Shown here piece after piece: positions 16,636-24,972 of a DNA stretch of 64,000 nt. Source of the DNA: VBDM01 sp035499735 (GTDB lineage: Bacteria > Pseudomonadota > Gammaproteobacteria > Burkholderiales > SG8-39); contig DATJYC010000022.1 of assembly GCA_035499735.1 (NCBI GenBank), positions 49,626-113,625 on the forward strand. Direction: 5' to 3'. The position numbers and the translations under genes are program-made. The notes below the pieces were generated by a model. It saw nothing but the letters and a program-made list of their open reading frames with translations. It had not been told where the DNA came from and did not search any database. How positions within the stretch are numbered: the first letter of the stretch is position 1; the number at the start of each line of letters is the position of its first letter.

Positions 16636-17586
16636 ATGTCACGCATTCTGATAGCTCTCGCTGCCGCGCTGTTCGCCGGTGGCACGCATGCGCAGGTGCT
16701 CGGTTTCGGAAGCGCGCCGCAGGGCTCGATCGGCTACAACATGAGCGCGGCGATCGCGCGCGTCATGCTGGAGAACGCGCACATCCAGAGCCGCGTGCAG
16801 CCTTACTCGGGCTCGAGCGCGGTCCTGCCGCTGGTCAACTCGGGCGAGCTCGACCTGGCCGTGTGCAATGTGATGGAGATCGAGGAGGCGACCAAGGGCG
16901 AGGGGCCGTACCAGGGCCGCAAGCAGCCCAACCTGCGCGTGCTGGGAGTGATCTTTCCGCTCTATTCGAGCATCTTCGTGAGGAAGGACTCGCCGATAAA
17001 GACGCTCGCCGAGCTGAAGGGCAAGCGCCTGCCGTACGGCTTCTCGGCGCAGGTCACGCTGGAGCACATCGTCGACGCCATCATCGCGACCGGCGGCCTG
17101 AAGCGGAGCGACGTCGTTCCTGTGCTGGTGCCGAACGTGATCCGCGGCGCCGACGACTTCATAGAGGGCAAGCTGGACGGCGGCTTCTTCGCTATCGGCG
17201 CGGCGAAAGTCGCCGAGGTCGACAAGACCGTCGGGGGCATCCGGTATCTGCCGGTGCCCGACGATCCGAAGTCGGAGGAGGCCATGAAGGCGATCATCCC
17301 CTACGCCTACGTGAAGCTCGTCAATCCCACTCCGGCCTACGTCGGGCTGGCAGGACCGACCAAGCTCATGGCCTACGACTACCTCGTCGCCGTCGGGGCC
17401 CACGTCAAGGACGACACCGTGGCGGCGATCGCGAAGGCGATGTACCAGCACAAGGACAAGCTGATCCAGAGCCTGGGGGCGTTCCGCGCCTGGGATACGA
17501 AGACCATCAACAAGCCGATGCCCGCGGCCTACCACCCGGGCTCGCTGAAGTTCTTCAAAGAGGAAGGGCTGGGCGCGCCCAAGTGA
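16636..17586 (+). CDS. TAXI-family TRAP transporter solute-binding protein
   Basis: 316-residue periplasmic binding protein for a TRAP transporter. The signal peptide ends GGTHAQ. Landmarks are the FGSAPQGSIGYNMSAAIARV opening, GSSAVLPLVNSGELDLAV and the TLAELKGKRLPYGF segment typical of the TAXI group (IMP-TRAP family). Ligands of this group are often glutamate-like or other carboxylates and are unknown here. An ATG 15 bases upstream lies inside the ribosome site ATGGAGGAG, so the ATG at 16636 is taken. The permease gene follows after 3 bases. Confidence 0.9.
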   Translation: MSRILIALAAALFAGGTHAQVLGFGSAPQGSIGYNMSAAIARVMLENAHIQSRVQPYSGSSAVLPLVNSGELDLAVCNVMEIEEATKGEGPYQGRKQPNLRVLGVIFPLYSSIFVRKDSPIKTLAELKGKRLPYGFSAQVTLEHIVDAIIATGGLKRSDVVPVLVPNVIRGADDFIEGKLDGGFFAIGAAKVAEVDKTVGGIRYLPVPDDPKSEEAMKAIIPYAYVKLVNPTPAYVGLAGPTKLMAYDYLVAVGAHVKDDTVAAIAKAMYQHKDKLIQSLGAFRAWDTKTINKPMPAAYHPGSLKFFKEEGLGAPK

Positions 17587-17589
17587 AGC

Positions 17590-19524
17590 ATGGCTGAGCA
17601 CGGCGACTCGCCGGCCGGGGGGGCGCCGGGCCGGTCGCGGGTCGTCCTGGTCCTGCAGGCGCTTCTTGTTGCGGCGGTGGTCGGCTGGGTGCTCGACCTG
17701 CCGCGCAGTTGGCTCGGGCTCGCGCTCTATACCGAGCAGTTCCTCCTCGCCGTTCTTGGCCTCGCCCTGGCGCTCACCTATTTGAGCGCGCCGGCAAGCC
17801 CGCGCTTCGGCGGCCGGGTCCCGTGGTGGGATCGCGCCATCGCCGCCGCCGGCCTGGCCCTGTGTCTGTATCTCTCGTGGCGTTACCCGCAGCTTTCCAA
17901 CGAGCTCACCTCGCGGCCGCTCGACGGCGTGCTGATGTCGGCCGCGCTGGCGGCGCTGGTGCTCGAGGCGACGCGCCGCACTGCCGGCTCCTCGCTGGTG
18001 TGGGTCGTGCTCGGCGGCGGAGTGTACGCGATGTTCGGCAAGTACCTCCCTGGCGTGTTCCAGGCGCGTCCGGTCGATTTCACCCGGCTGCTCGTGTATC
18101 TCGGACTGGACACCAACGCGCTCCTCGGCGGGCCGCTGCAGATCGGCGTCATGGTCGTGATTCCCTTCATCCTCATGGGGCAGCTGCTGTCGCGCTGCGG
18201 CGGCTCGGATTTCTTCACCGAGCTCGCGCGCGCCTGGATGGGCCGCTATCGCGGCGGCTCGGCGAAGATCGCCGTCGTGGGATCGGCCTTCTTCGGCATG
18301 ATCTCGGGAAGCGCCGTCGCCAACGTCTCCGCGGTAGGCGTGGTGACGATCCCGCTCATGAAGCGCGCCGGCTTCCCGGCGACGGTCGCCGCCGCGGTGG
18401 AAGCGGTGGGCTCGACCGGCGGCCAGCTGATGCCTCCGGTGATGGGCGCCGCGGCATTTCTGATGGCCGAGCTGCTGCAGGTGCCCTACGCGTCGGTCGC
18501 CGTCGCGGCGGCGATCCCCGCCGTGCTCTACTACCTCGCGCTCTTCTTCCAGGTGGACCTCGAGGCCGCCAAGCGCGGCATCCTGGGCGAGCCGGCCGAG
18601 CGCCTGCCGCGCACGCGCGACGTGCTGCGCGCGGGCTGGTATTTCCCGATCCCGTTCGCGGTGCTGATCGGCGCGCTGATCGGCTGGGGCCTGCGCGCCG
18701 AATACTGCGCGCTGCTCGCCGCCTCGGTGCTGATCTTCTGCGCGCTGGCCTTCGGCTACAAGGGGCACCGGTACACGATCGGCGAGGTGCTGCGCGCGGT
18801 GATCTCGACCGGCGGCGCGGTCGTCGATCTCATCATGATCGTCGCCGCGGCGGGAATGCTGATCGGCATCATCAACATCAGCGGGCTTGCTTTCGGACTG
18901 ACGCTGCAGCTGCTGACCCTCACCGGTCAAAACTTGGTGCTGCTGCTGCTCATAACCGCCGCGCTGGGGATCCTCCTCGGCATGGGCATGCCGACGGTCG
19001 GCGTGTACATCATCATGGCGACGCTCGTCGCGCCGGCCCTGGTCCAGGCCGGGGTCACGCCGATGGCGGCGCACATGTTCGTCTTGTACTTCGGCATCAT
19101 GTCGATGGTGACCCCGCCGGTGGCGATCGCGGCATTCGCCGCTGCGAACATCGGCGGCACCGACCCCAACCGCACGGGGTGGACCGCCGCGCGCATCGGC
19201 TGGAGCGCCTACATAGTGCCTTTCCTCTTCGTGTTTTCTCCGAGCCTGCTGATGCGCGGCGACCCGCTGACCATCGGCTGGGCGGCGCTCACCGCGGCGC
19301 TGGGCGTGTGGATGGGGACGATAGGCGTGGTGGGGTACTACTCGGCCCCGATCTTGCTCGCGCAGCGGGCGCTGTTCGTGCTCGCCGGAGTGCTGCTGCT
19401 CATCCCGGCGGACGCGTTTCCGGGCGCCATCTACACCGACGTGGCCGGGCTCGTGCTCGGCGCGGTGCTGCTCGGGCGCGAGCTCTTCAGGCGCCGCACG
19501 CCTCAGCCCGAGGAAGACGCGTGA
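17590..19524 (+). CDS. TRAP transporter fused permease (DctQM-type, 4TM-12TM fusion)
   Basis: 644-residue integral membrane protein with about 16-18 membrane segments. The N-terminal part corresponds to the small subunit and the rest to DctM. DctM landmarks are FFGMISGSAVANVSAVGVVTIP, STGGQLMPPVMGAAAF, LGILLGMGMPTVGVYI and SMVTPPVAIAAFAAANI. Fused permeases always pair with TAXI binding proteins, as here. The transporter uses an ion gradient to import the ligand of the binding protein. Confidence 0.93.
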   Translation: MAEHGDSPAGGAPGRSRVVLVLQALLVAAVVGWVLDLPRSWLGLALYTEQFLLAVLGLALALTYLSAPASPRFGGRVPWWDRAIAAAGLALCLYLSWRYPQLSNELTSRPLDGVLMSAALAALVLEATRRTAGSSLVWVVLGGGVYAMFGKYLPGVFQARPVDFTRLLVYLGLDTNALLGGPLQIGVMVVIPFILMGQLLSRCGGSDFFTELARAWMGRYRGGSAKIAVVGSAFFGMISGSAVANVSAVGVVTIPLMKRAGFPATVAAAVEAVGSTGGQLMPPVMGAAAFLMAELLQVPYASVAVAAAIPAVLYYLALFFQVDLEAAKRGILGEPAERLPRTRDVLRAGWYFPIPFAVLIGALIGWGLRAEYCALLAASVLIFCALAFGYKGHRYTIGEVLRAVISTGGAVVDLIMIVAAAGMLIGIINISGLAFGLTLQLLTLTGQNLVLLLLITAALGILLGMGMPTVGVYIIMATLVAPALVQAGVTPMAAHMFVLYFGIMSMVTPPVAIAAFAAANIGGTDPNRTGWTAARIGWSAYIVPFLFVFSPSLLMRGDPLTIGWAALTAALGVWMGTIGVVGYYSAPILLAQRALFVLAGVLLLIPADAFPGAIYTDVAGLVLGAVLLGRELFRRRTPQPEEDA

Positions 19525-19874
19525 GGTTACTGCGCGGCGCATTGCTGGGGTTCGCGGTGTCCTCGGCGAAACGCGACCTGCTGCTCCCCGACCTGCCGAC
19601 CGTCTCGGAAGCCGGCGCCGAATCGGGACTGAGGGGGTACGAGTCGATCCGGTGGTTCGGGCTGCTCACGTCCTCGGGCGTGCCGCGCCCCATCGTCAGC
19701 AAGCTGAACGCCGAGATCGCGCAGATCCTGCGCAGCTCCGAAAGCTACGAGCGCTTCTCAGCCGTAGGCATGACGCCCCGCCCCATAGTGCCCGAGGAGT
19801 TCGACGCGCTCATCCGCAACGACGTCGCGGTGTTCTCGAGGATCGCGCGCGAGGCGAACATCAAGGCGGAGTAG
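19521..19874 (+). pseudogene. Internally deleted Bug/TctC binding protein remnant
   Basis: 117 codons from a GTG overlapping the permease stop. The first 13 residues look like the start of a signal peptide (VRLLRGALLGFAV). They run straight into the C-terminal third of a Bug protein: SSAKRDLLLPDLPTVSEAG, GLLTSSGVPRPIVSKLNAEI and EEFDALIRNDVAVFSRIARE. The roughly 200 central residues of the family, including the ligand-binding cleft, are missing. This fits an internal deletion and a non-functional binding protein. A short expressed protein cannot be excluded because the frame is open. Confidence 0.75.
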
Positions 19875-19884
19875 AATCTCCGCG

Positions 19885-20169
19885 ATGAGAACGACAATCG
19901 ACGAAAGCGATCTCGTCGCCGGCATCGTCGAGCACCTGCGCGGCGTGCGCGACAGGCTCGCCGAGGAGATCCGCAGTTACCCCACGCCGATCCCCCGCTG
20001 CGACGCGCAGTTCAACCATCTGTACGAGCAGCAGGGCCGGCTGCTGCGCGACCTCGATCGCATCGAGGCGACGCGCGAATCGATCGAGCGCTTCCTCGCC
20101 TCGGCGCCGTACACCGACGACCCGGCCGAGCGCGAGTTCCGCGCCCGCGTCAAGGCCGCGCTCCGCTAG
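19885..20169 (+). CDS. Hypothetical protein, 94 residues
   Basis: Short charged helical protein with no membrane segment. The heptad-like stretch FNHLYEQQGRLLRDLDRIEATRESIERFL suggests an alpha-helical hairpin. No family is recognised. The 3' end overlaps the convergent thioesterase gene by 4 bases. The regular codon use supports coding. Confidence 0.6.
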   Translation: MRTTIDESDLVAGIVEHLRGVRDRLAEEIRSYPTPIPRCDAQFNHLYEQQGRLLRDLDRIEATRESIERFLASAPYTDDPAEREFRARVKAALR

Positions 20170-20600
20170 CCCGGCGGCGTCTTCTCGAACTTCAGGATCG
20201 CCTGCCTCACGGCCTCGGGCCAGGGCGAGGATTTTCGCGTCTTCACGTCGGCGTTGACGTACACGAGCTCCCCGCTCGTCAGGTGGTCGGCGTCCCGCCA
20301 TACGCCGAGTGCTAGCTGCAGCGACGAGCGCCCGATGCGCGCGGCGCGACAGCCCACGTCGAGCAGCTCGTCGTAGGTCGCCGAGCCGTGGTACTCGGCG
20401 CTCGCCTTCACCGCGTAGATGTCGGTGCCGAACCTGTCGACGAGGTCCTGCGGGTAGCGGAAGCCGATCGCGCGCCAGTACTCGGCGACGGCGACGTCGA
20501 AGTAGAGGAAGTAGTGGCCGTTGAAGACGACGTCCTGGCGGTCGACCTCCGCCCAGCGCACGCGCAAGGGATGGAAGAAGGTGAATTCGCTTCGCTGCAT
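20166..20600 (-). CDS. Acyl-CoA thioesterase, 4-hydroxybenzoyl-CoA thioesterase-like hotdog protein
   Basis: 144-residue hotdog-fold thioesterase. The family signature RVRWAEVDRQDVVFNGHYFLYFD near residues 13-35 has the active-site Asp in VDRQD. ASAEYHGSATYDELLDV and LVYVNADVKTRKSSPWP are further family features (FcbJ/YbgC-like group). It probably cleaves an acyl-CoA, but the chain is unknown. The gene is divergent from the next gene with a 23-base gap. Confidence 0.88.
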   Translation of the reverse strand: MQRSEFTFFHPLRVRWAEVDRQDVVFNGHYFLYFDVAVAEYWRAIGFRYPQDLVDRFGTDIYAVKASAEYHGSATYDELLDVGCRAARIGRSSLQLALGVWRDADHLTSGELVYVNADVKTRKSSPWPEAVRQAILKFEKTPPG

Positions 20601-20623
20601 CGCGGCACTATACTGGATACGCC

Positions 20624-21217
20624 ATGGACGAGATCGTCATCCGCGGCATGACGAAGTGGCCGAACGTGCCGGCGGTGTACGGCTGGCTCTCGCTCGACCG
20701 CCGCGGCAGCTGGCTGATCAGGAACGTGTCGGGGCGCTTCGAGCGCATCGGCAATCCGGCGGTGAACGCCTTCATCGGCAGGAACTACGCGGCGGACGCG
20801 CAGGGCCGCTGGTATTTCCAGAACGGCCCGCAGCGCGTGTTCGTCACGCTCGACTACACGCCCTGGGTGTACCGGCTCGACGACGCGGGCGAGGGCCTGC
20901 TCGCGCACACCGGCGCGGCGGCGCGCGAGCCGTGCGCCGTGTTCGTCGACGACTCGGGCGCCCTGCTGCTCGAGACGGAGATCGGCATCGGCGTGCTGCT
21001 CGACCGCGATCTGCCGGCGTTCGTCGAGCGCCTGATCGACGCGCGCGGCAGGAGCCCCGACCGACTGCTCGAGCTCGTTGCGCGCGGCGAGGAGGCGAGG
21101 GCGACGCTGCTCGGCGCGAGCGTCCGCGTCGCGCCCATCCGCGGCGCCGAGGTTCCCGGGCGCTTCGGCTTCGTGCAGCGGCCCGTGCCGCCCGCCGGGG
21201 AGGCCGAGTGCACGTGA
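20624..21217 (+). CDS. Conserved protein of unknown function (DUF2946/DUF2944-like)
   Basis: 197 residues with no signal or membrane segment. The N-terminus MDEIVIRGMTKWPNVPAVYG, followed by WLSLDRRGSWLIRN, and the motif FIGRNYAADAQGRWYFQNGPQRVFVTLDYTPWVYR are typical of a betaproteobacterial family, recalled with low certainty as DUF2946 or DUF2944. The function is unknown. The gene begins 23 bases from the divergent thioesterase. Confidence 0.7.
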   Translation: MDEIVIRGMTKWPNVPAVYGWLSLDRRGSWLIRNVSGRFERIGNPAVNAFIGRNYAADAQGRWYFQNGPQRVFVTLDYTPWVYRLDDAGEGLLAHTGAAAREPCAVFVDDSGALLLETEIGIGVLLDRDLPAFVERLIDARGRSPDRLLELVARGEEARATLLGASVRVAPIRGAEVPGRFGFVQRPVPPAGEAECT

Positions 21218-21231
21218 AAAACGCATGGATG

Positions 21232-21284
21232 TAACGGCGTGTAAAAGGTCAACGGGGGCGGAGGCGCGGCGTTACACTGCCTTA
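21232..21284. promoter_or_regulatory. Divergent pair of TTACAC-N4-TTA sites upstream of a secreted-protein gene
   Basis: TAACGGCGTGTAA (21232-21244) and TTACACTGCCTTA (21272-21284) are two copies in opposite orientation of TTACAC-N4-TTA, with centres 40 bases apart. They lie 27-79 bases before the ATG at 21311. They could be an operator for a dimeric regulator. The sequence similarity is the only evidence. Confidence 0.35.
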
Positions 21285-21310
21285 TCCGAGTTCTCCGCAA
21301 GGAGACTCAC

Positions 21311-21898
21311 ATGAAACGTTCGATAGGAGTCCTGCTGGCATTGCTGCTGGCGGCCGGCGCCGGGTTCGCGCAGGCCGCAAGGAGCGGAGCTCACGGAGGC
21401 CGCGCGATGGCTGCGCGTCCGGCCCCGAGCGGTGGTTTCACGCACTTCACCACCGGGCCCATGCGCTTCACCACCGGGCCGTACCCGGGCAGGGTCGTCG
21501 GCATCCGCCCGCCCGGCGTGATCGCGCGGCCCGTCCCGGTCCCGCCGATCCACCCGATACACTCGCACCCCGGCTTCGTCGGCGGCGGGACGGTGATCGT
21601 GACCGCGCCGTTCTGGTATCCGCCGTATCCCTATCCTTATCCCTATCCGTACCCCTACGTCGCACCGGTCTACGGGGGAGAGGTGGCGGGGGGCGTGCCG
21701 ACGTACTCCGATGCGCCGACCTACTCCGAGCAACCCAGCTCCGACGCGCCGGCATACTCGGACACGCCGGGCTATTCCGAGCGCAACGACTACTGGTACT
21801 ACTGCCCGGACTTGCAGGCCTACTACCCGTACGTGCCCACCTGCCCGTCGCCGTGGTTGCAGGTCGTTCCCGGCGACACGGGCGCGCCCCGCCAGTAG
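21311..21898 (+). CDS. Secreted Pro/Tyr-rich protein
   Basis: 195 residues: a signal peptide (LLALLLAAGAGFAQA), a short duplicated stretch HFTTGPMRFTTGPYP, a membrane-like HPGFVGGGTVIVTAPFW, and then a PYPYPYPYPY tract. Irregular PxYS(D/E) repeats follow (residues about 137-158). The C-terminal YWYYCPDLQAYYPYVPTCPSPW module has two Cys, a recurrent ending in proteobacterial exported proteins. The role may be in the envelope, but it is not known. AAGGAGA precedes the ATG. Confidence 0.72.
   Translation: MKRSIGVLLALLLAAGAGFAQAARSGAHGGRAMAARPAPSGGFTHFTTGPMRFTTGPYPGRVVGIRPPGVIARPVPVPPIHPIHSHPGFVGGGTVIVTAPFWYPPYPYPYPYPYPYVAPVYGGEVAGGVPTYSDAPTYSEQPSSDAPAYSDTPGYSERNDYWYYCPDLQAYYPYVPTCPSPWLQVVPGDTGAPRQ
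21626..21655 (+). repeat. Hexanucleotide TATCCN repeat, five copies
   Basis: Five contiguous imperfect hexamers (TATCCC, TATCCT, TATCCC, TATCCG, TACCCC) encode Tyr-Pro dipeptides within the secreted protein. Copy number could vary by slippage without a frameshift. Confidence 0.7.
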
Positions 21899-21967
21899 CC
21901 CCCGCCTAGCCGCGCGCGGTTGCCTCGCTCGCAGCGCTCGGGCTACCATGCCGCGCAGGGAGAGGCC

Positions 21968-22417
21968 ATGGCCGACACGCGCGAGCCCAGGTACGCCGGA
22001 TTCTGGCTGAGGCTGGGCGCTTCGGTAATCGATATCATTGTCCTGGTCGCGATCATCGCGCCGATAGAGCTTTTCTTCTTCGGGCGCGAGTACCCGATGC
22101 TCGCCATGGAGGGGAAGACGCTCGCCGTGGACTTCTGGACCCAGCTCGCCCTGCCGCTGCTCGCGATGATCCTGCTGTGGCGCTACCGCAGCGCTACGCC
22201 GGGACTGATGCTGCTCTCGGCGAGGATCGTCGACGCGGCGACGCTCGCGCCGGCGACCGTCGGCAAGCTCACGCTGCGCGCGGTGGCGCTCCTCGTTATG
22301 TGGCTGATCCCCATTCTTCTCGTCGGCGTCGTCTGGATCGCCTTCGACGGCCGCAAGCAGGGCTGGCACGACAAGCTCGCGAAAACCGTCGTGGTGCGCG
22401 TATCGGAAGAGCTCTGA
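21968..22417 (+). CDS. RDD family membrane protein
   Basis: 149-residue RDD-family protein. The opening YAGFWLRLGASVIDIIVL is the RDD signature (Arg in helix 1, Asp in helix 1). A second helix, LALPLLAMILLWRYRSATPGLMLLSARIVD, and a C-terminal ending with WIAFDGRKQGWHDKLAKTVVV complete the family pattern. Three membrane helices are seen. The start at 21968 follows GGAGAGG. It belongs to an RDD-LemA-M48 group and is 13 bases before lemA. Confidence 0.85.
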   Translation: MADTREPRYAGFWLRLGASVIDIIVLVAIIAPIELFFFGREYPMLAMEGKTLAVDFWTQLALPLLAMILLWRYRSATPGLMLLSARIVDAATLAPATVGKLTLRAVALLVMWLIPILLVGVVWIAFDGRKQGWHDKLAKTVVVRVSEEL

Positions 22418-22430
22418 CAAGGGAGGCGGC

Positions 22431-23027
22431 ATGAGCTGGGGTTTCTGGATCGTGGTGGGCATCGTCGTCCTGGGCGTCGTGTGGCTGATCTCGATCTACA
22501 ACGGCCTGGTCGCCGCGCGCAACCGCTTCAAGAACGCCTTCGCGCAGATCGACGTGCAGCTCAAGCGCCGCTACGACCTCATCCCGAATCTGGTCGAGAC
22601 GGCGAAGGGCTACATCAAGCACGAGCGCGAGACCCTCGAGGCCGTGATCGCGGCGCGCGCCGGGGCGCAGAGCGCCAATCGGCGCGCCGCGGCCGACCCG
22701 GGCGACGCCGCGGCGATGAAGCAGATGATCGCCGCCGAGGCCGGGCTGTCGGGCGCGCTCGGCAGGCTGTTCGCGGTGTCGGAGTCCTACCCCGACCTGA
22801 AGGCGAACCAGAACATGATGCAGCTCTCTGAGGAGCTGACCAGCACCGAGAACAAGATCTCCTTCGCGCGCCAGGCCTACAACGACGACGTGATGAGCTA
22901 CAACACCGCGATCGAGAGCTTCCCGGGCAACTTCGTCGCCGGCTTCGGCGGCTTCAAGGAGGCGACGCTGCTCGAGGCGACGGAATCTCCGGAGGAGAGA
23001 AAGCCGGTCAAGGTGTCGTTCAGCTAG
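22431..23027 (+). CDS. lemA: LemA family protein
   Basis: 198 residues: one N-terminal membrane helix (WIVVGIVVLGVVWLISIY) and a helical LemA domain with the conserved NRFKNAFAQIDVQLKRRYDLIPNLV and RQAYNDDVMSYNTAIESFPGN. The topology places the C-terminal domain outside the cytoplasm (family knowledge). LemA genes often sit beside M48 peptidases, as here, but the cooperation is not understood. GGGAGGC precedes the ATG. Confidence 0.92.
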   Translation: MSWGFWIVVGIVVLGVVWLISIYNGLVAARNRFKNAFAQIDVQLKRRYDLIPNLVETAKGYIKHERETLEAVIAARAGAQSANRRAAADPGDAAAMKQMIAAEAGLSGALGRLFAVSESYPDLKANQNMMQLSEELTSTENKISFARQAYNDDVMSYNTAIESFPGNFVAGFGGFKEATLLEATESPEERKPVKVSFS

Positions 23028-23052
23028 TCTCCCGCAGCCGCGCGGGCTGCCC

Positions 23053-24972
23053 ATGGACTTCTTCGAGCATCAGCATCGCGCGAGGCGAAACACCGGCTGG
23101 ATCCTGCTGGCATTCCTTGTCGCGGTCGCCGCGATCGTGCTCTCGATCAACGTGGTCGGGGGCTACATCTACATCCTCGCCACCGGCCGGCCGCTGCTAC
23201 CCGTCGTGCGCGCGCTCGCGGCGGTTCCGCACTCGGCCTATGTGGTCACCACGATCGTCGTGCTCGGGGTGATCCTCGGGGGAACGCTGGTCCGCCTGAA
23301 CCAGCTCTCGGGCGGCGGCGTCGCGGTCGCCAACATGGTAGGAGCGCGCCGCATCGCGCGGGACACGGGCGTTCCCGAGGAGAAGCGTCTCCTCAACGTC
23401 GTCGAGGAGATGGCGCTCGCCTCGGGCGTCGCGGTTCCCCAGGTGTTCGTCATGGACGGCGAGGGCACGATCAACGCGTTCGCCGCCGGCTATTCCCCCA
23501 ACGAGGCCGCGGTCGTGGTCACCGCGGGAATACTCGAGCAGCTCAACCGCGACCAGATCCAGGGGGTTGTCGCACACGAATTCAGCCACATCCTCAACGG
23601 CGACATGCGGCTCAACATCCAGCTGCTCGGTCTCATCGCCGGCATCGTCCTGATCGGCTCGGCGGGCGGGTTTCTCATGCGCGTCGGAACCGGAGGCCAC
23701 GGCAGCCGCGGCGACGCCAGGGTGGTCCTCGTGGGGGTGCTGCTGTGGCTCATCGGCTGGGTGGGCGTGCTCGCCGGCCGGCTGATCAAGGCCGCGGTGT
23801 CCCGGGAGCGCGAATTTCTCGCCGACGCGTCCGCGGTGCAGTTCACTCGCAGCACCGACGGAATCGGCGGCGCGCTCTTCAAGATCGCCCGGCGCGGCAG
23901 CGTGATCGTCCGGCGCCACGCCGAGGAGCTCTCGCACATGTGCATCGGCCCTCCCGTAGGCGAGCTCATGGAGTTTTCCCTGCTGAGGACGCACCCGCCG
24001 ATCGAGGAGCGCATGGAGCGGCTGCTCGGCCCGGCCGCCCAGCGCATGCTGAGAGAGCGGGTCGAGCGCGAGGACGCCGCGGCGGAGGGCAGTCCCGTAG
24101 TCGAGGCGTTCAGGACTCCGCTGCCCGCGGCGGCCGCCGGCGGGGCTCTGCCTGCAGCGGCGGCCCTCGTCGGCAGCATCGGCAATCCCACGCCCGCGCA
24201 CGTCGACCACGCCCGCCGCGTGCTCGACGATATTCCGGCGGAGCTCCGCACCGCGACCGGCAGCGAGGCCGGGGCAAGAGCGGCCATTCTCGCGCTCCTC
24301 GTGGCGGCGGACGATACGCGCGTAAAGCAGCTCGCTCTGGTTCGCGACGACTCCGGCGCCGCCGCTGCGGAGCAGTGCGCGCGGTTCGCCGACGCTCTCG
24401 CGCCCTTGGGCCCACGCCTGCGTTTTCCGATACTTGCCCTCGCGTTGCCGACGCTGAAGACCCTTCCTCAGGAGGGGCGCGACCGCGTTCTAAAGCTGGT
24501 GGGCGGGCTGATCGAGGCTCACGGAAAGGTCAGCTTGGGGGACTTCGTACTGCAGACGATCCTGAGCCGCTATCTTGGGGAAGGCGCGAGGCGCGCGCCG
24601 CTCGCGAAATACAAGGACGTCTCGTCAATCGCGCGCGAAGCGGCGATCGTCTTGTCTCTGCTTGCGCACGCGGGGAAGGGAGGGATGGTTGCGTTCAACA
24701 AGGGCATGGAGGCGCTCGGGATCAAGGGGGGTGTCCTCAGCGCACCCGCTGAGCTCCGCATGGACGTGGTCAGCGGCGCACTGAACGAGCTGAAGCAGCT
24801 TGCGCCGCTCAGGAAGCCGGCGTTCATCAAGGCGTGCGTCGCCGTGGTGATGGCCGATGCTAAACTCACGCTCGCCGAGGGAGAGTTGCTGCGCGCGGTG
24901 TGCGCGGCGCTCGACTCGCCGCTGCCGCCGATAATCGAAACTGAGCTGGAGACCACGGAGACCGCCGCGTGA
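23053..24972 (+). CDS. M48 family membrane metallopeptidase with long C-terminal extension
   Basis: 639-residue zinc peptidase. The active site is HEFSH at residues 175-179, and the third ligand is Glu254 in SREREFLADASAV. Two N-terminal and two central membrane helices (LLGLIAGIVLIGSAGGFLM and VVLVGVLLWLIGWVGVLAGRLI) give an HtpX-like topology. About 300 residues after the peptidase domain form a helical C-terminal part, ending with an acidic-region segment (FIKACVAVVMADAKLTLAEGELLRAVC) that looks TerB-like. It follows lemA by 25 bases. The role is probably membrane protein quality control (inference). Confidence 0.9.
   Translation: MDFFEHQHRARRNTGWILLAFLVAVAAIVLSINVVGGYIYILATGRPLLPVVRALAAVPHSAYVVTTIVVLGVILGGTLVRLNQLSGGGVAVANMVGARRIARDTGVPEEKRLLNVVEEMALASGVAVPQVFVMDGEGTINAFAAGYSPNEAAVVVTAGILEQLNRDQIQGVVAHEFSHILNGDMRLNIQLLGLIAGIVLIGSAGGFLMRVGTGGHGSRGDARVVLVGVLLWLIGWVGVLAGRLIKAAVSREREFLADASAVQFTRSTDGIGGALFKIARRGSVIVRRHAEELSHMCIGPPVGELMEFSLLRTHPPIEERMERLLGPAAQRMLRERVEREDAAAEGSPVVEAFRTPLPAAAAGGALPAAAALVGSIGNPTPAHVDHARRVLDDIPAELRTATGSEAGARAAILALLVAADDTRVKQLALVRDDSGAAAAEQCARFADALAPLGPRLRFPILALALPTLKTLPQEGRDRVLKLVGGLIEAHGKVSLGDFVLQTILSRYLGEGARRAPLAKYKDVSSIAREAAIVLSLLAHAGKGGMVAFNKGMEALGIKGGVLSAPAELRMDVVSGALNELKQLAPLRKPAFIKACVAVVMADAKLTLAEGELLRAVCAALDSPLPPIIETELETTETAA

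Noticed and set aside
16639..19542. Open frame of 967 codons on the minus strand
   Set aside because: Antisense to the TAXI and TRAP permease genes; composition of Arg/His/Asp repeats has no protein character.
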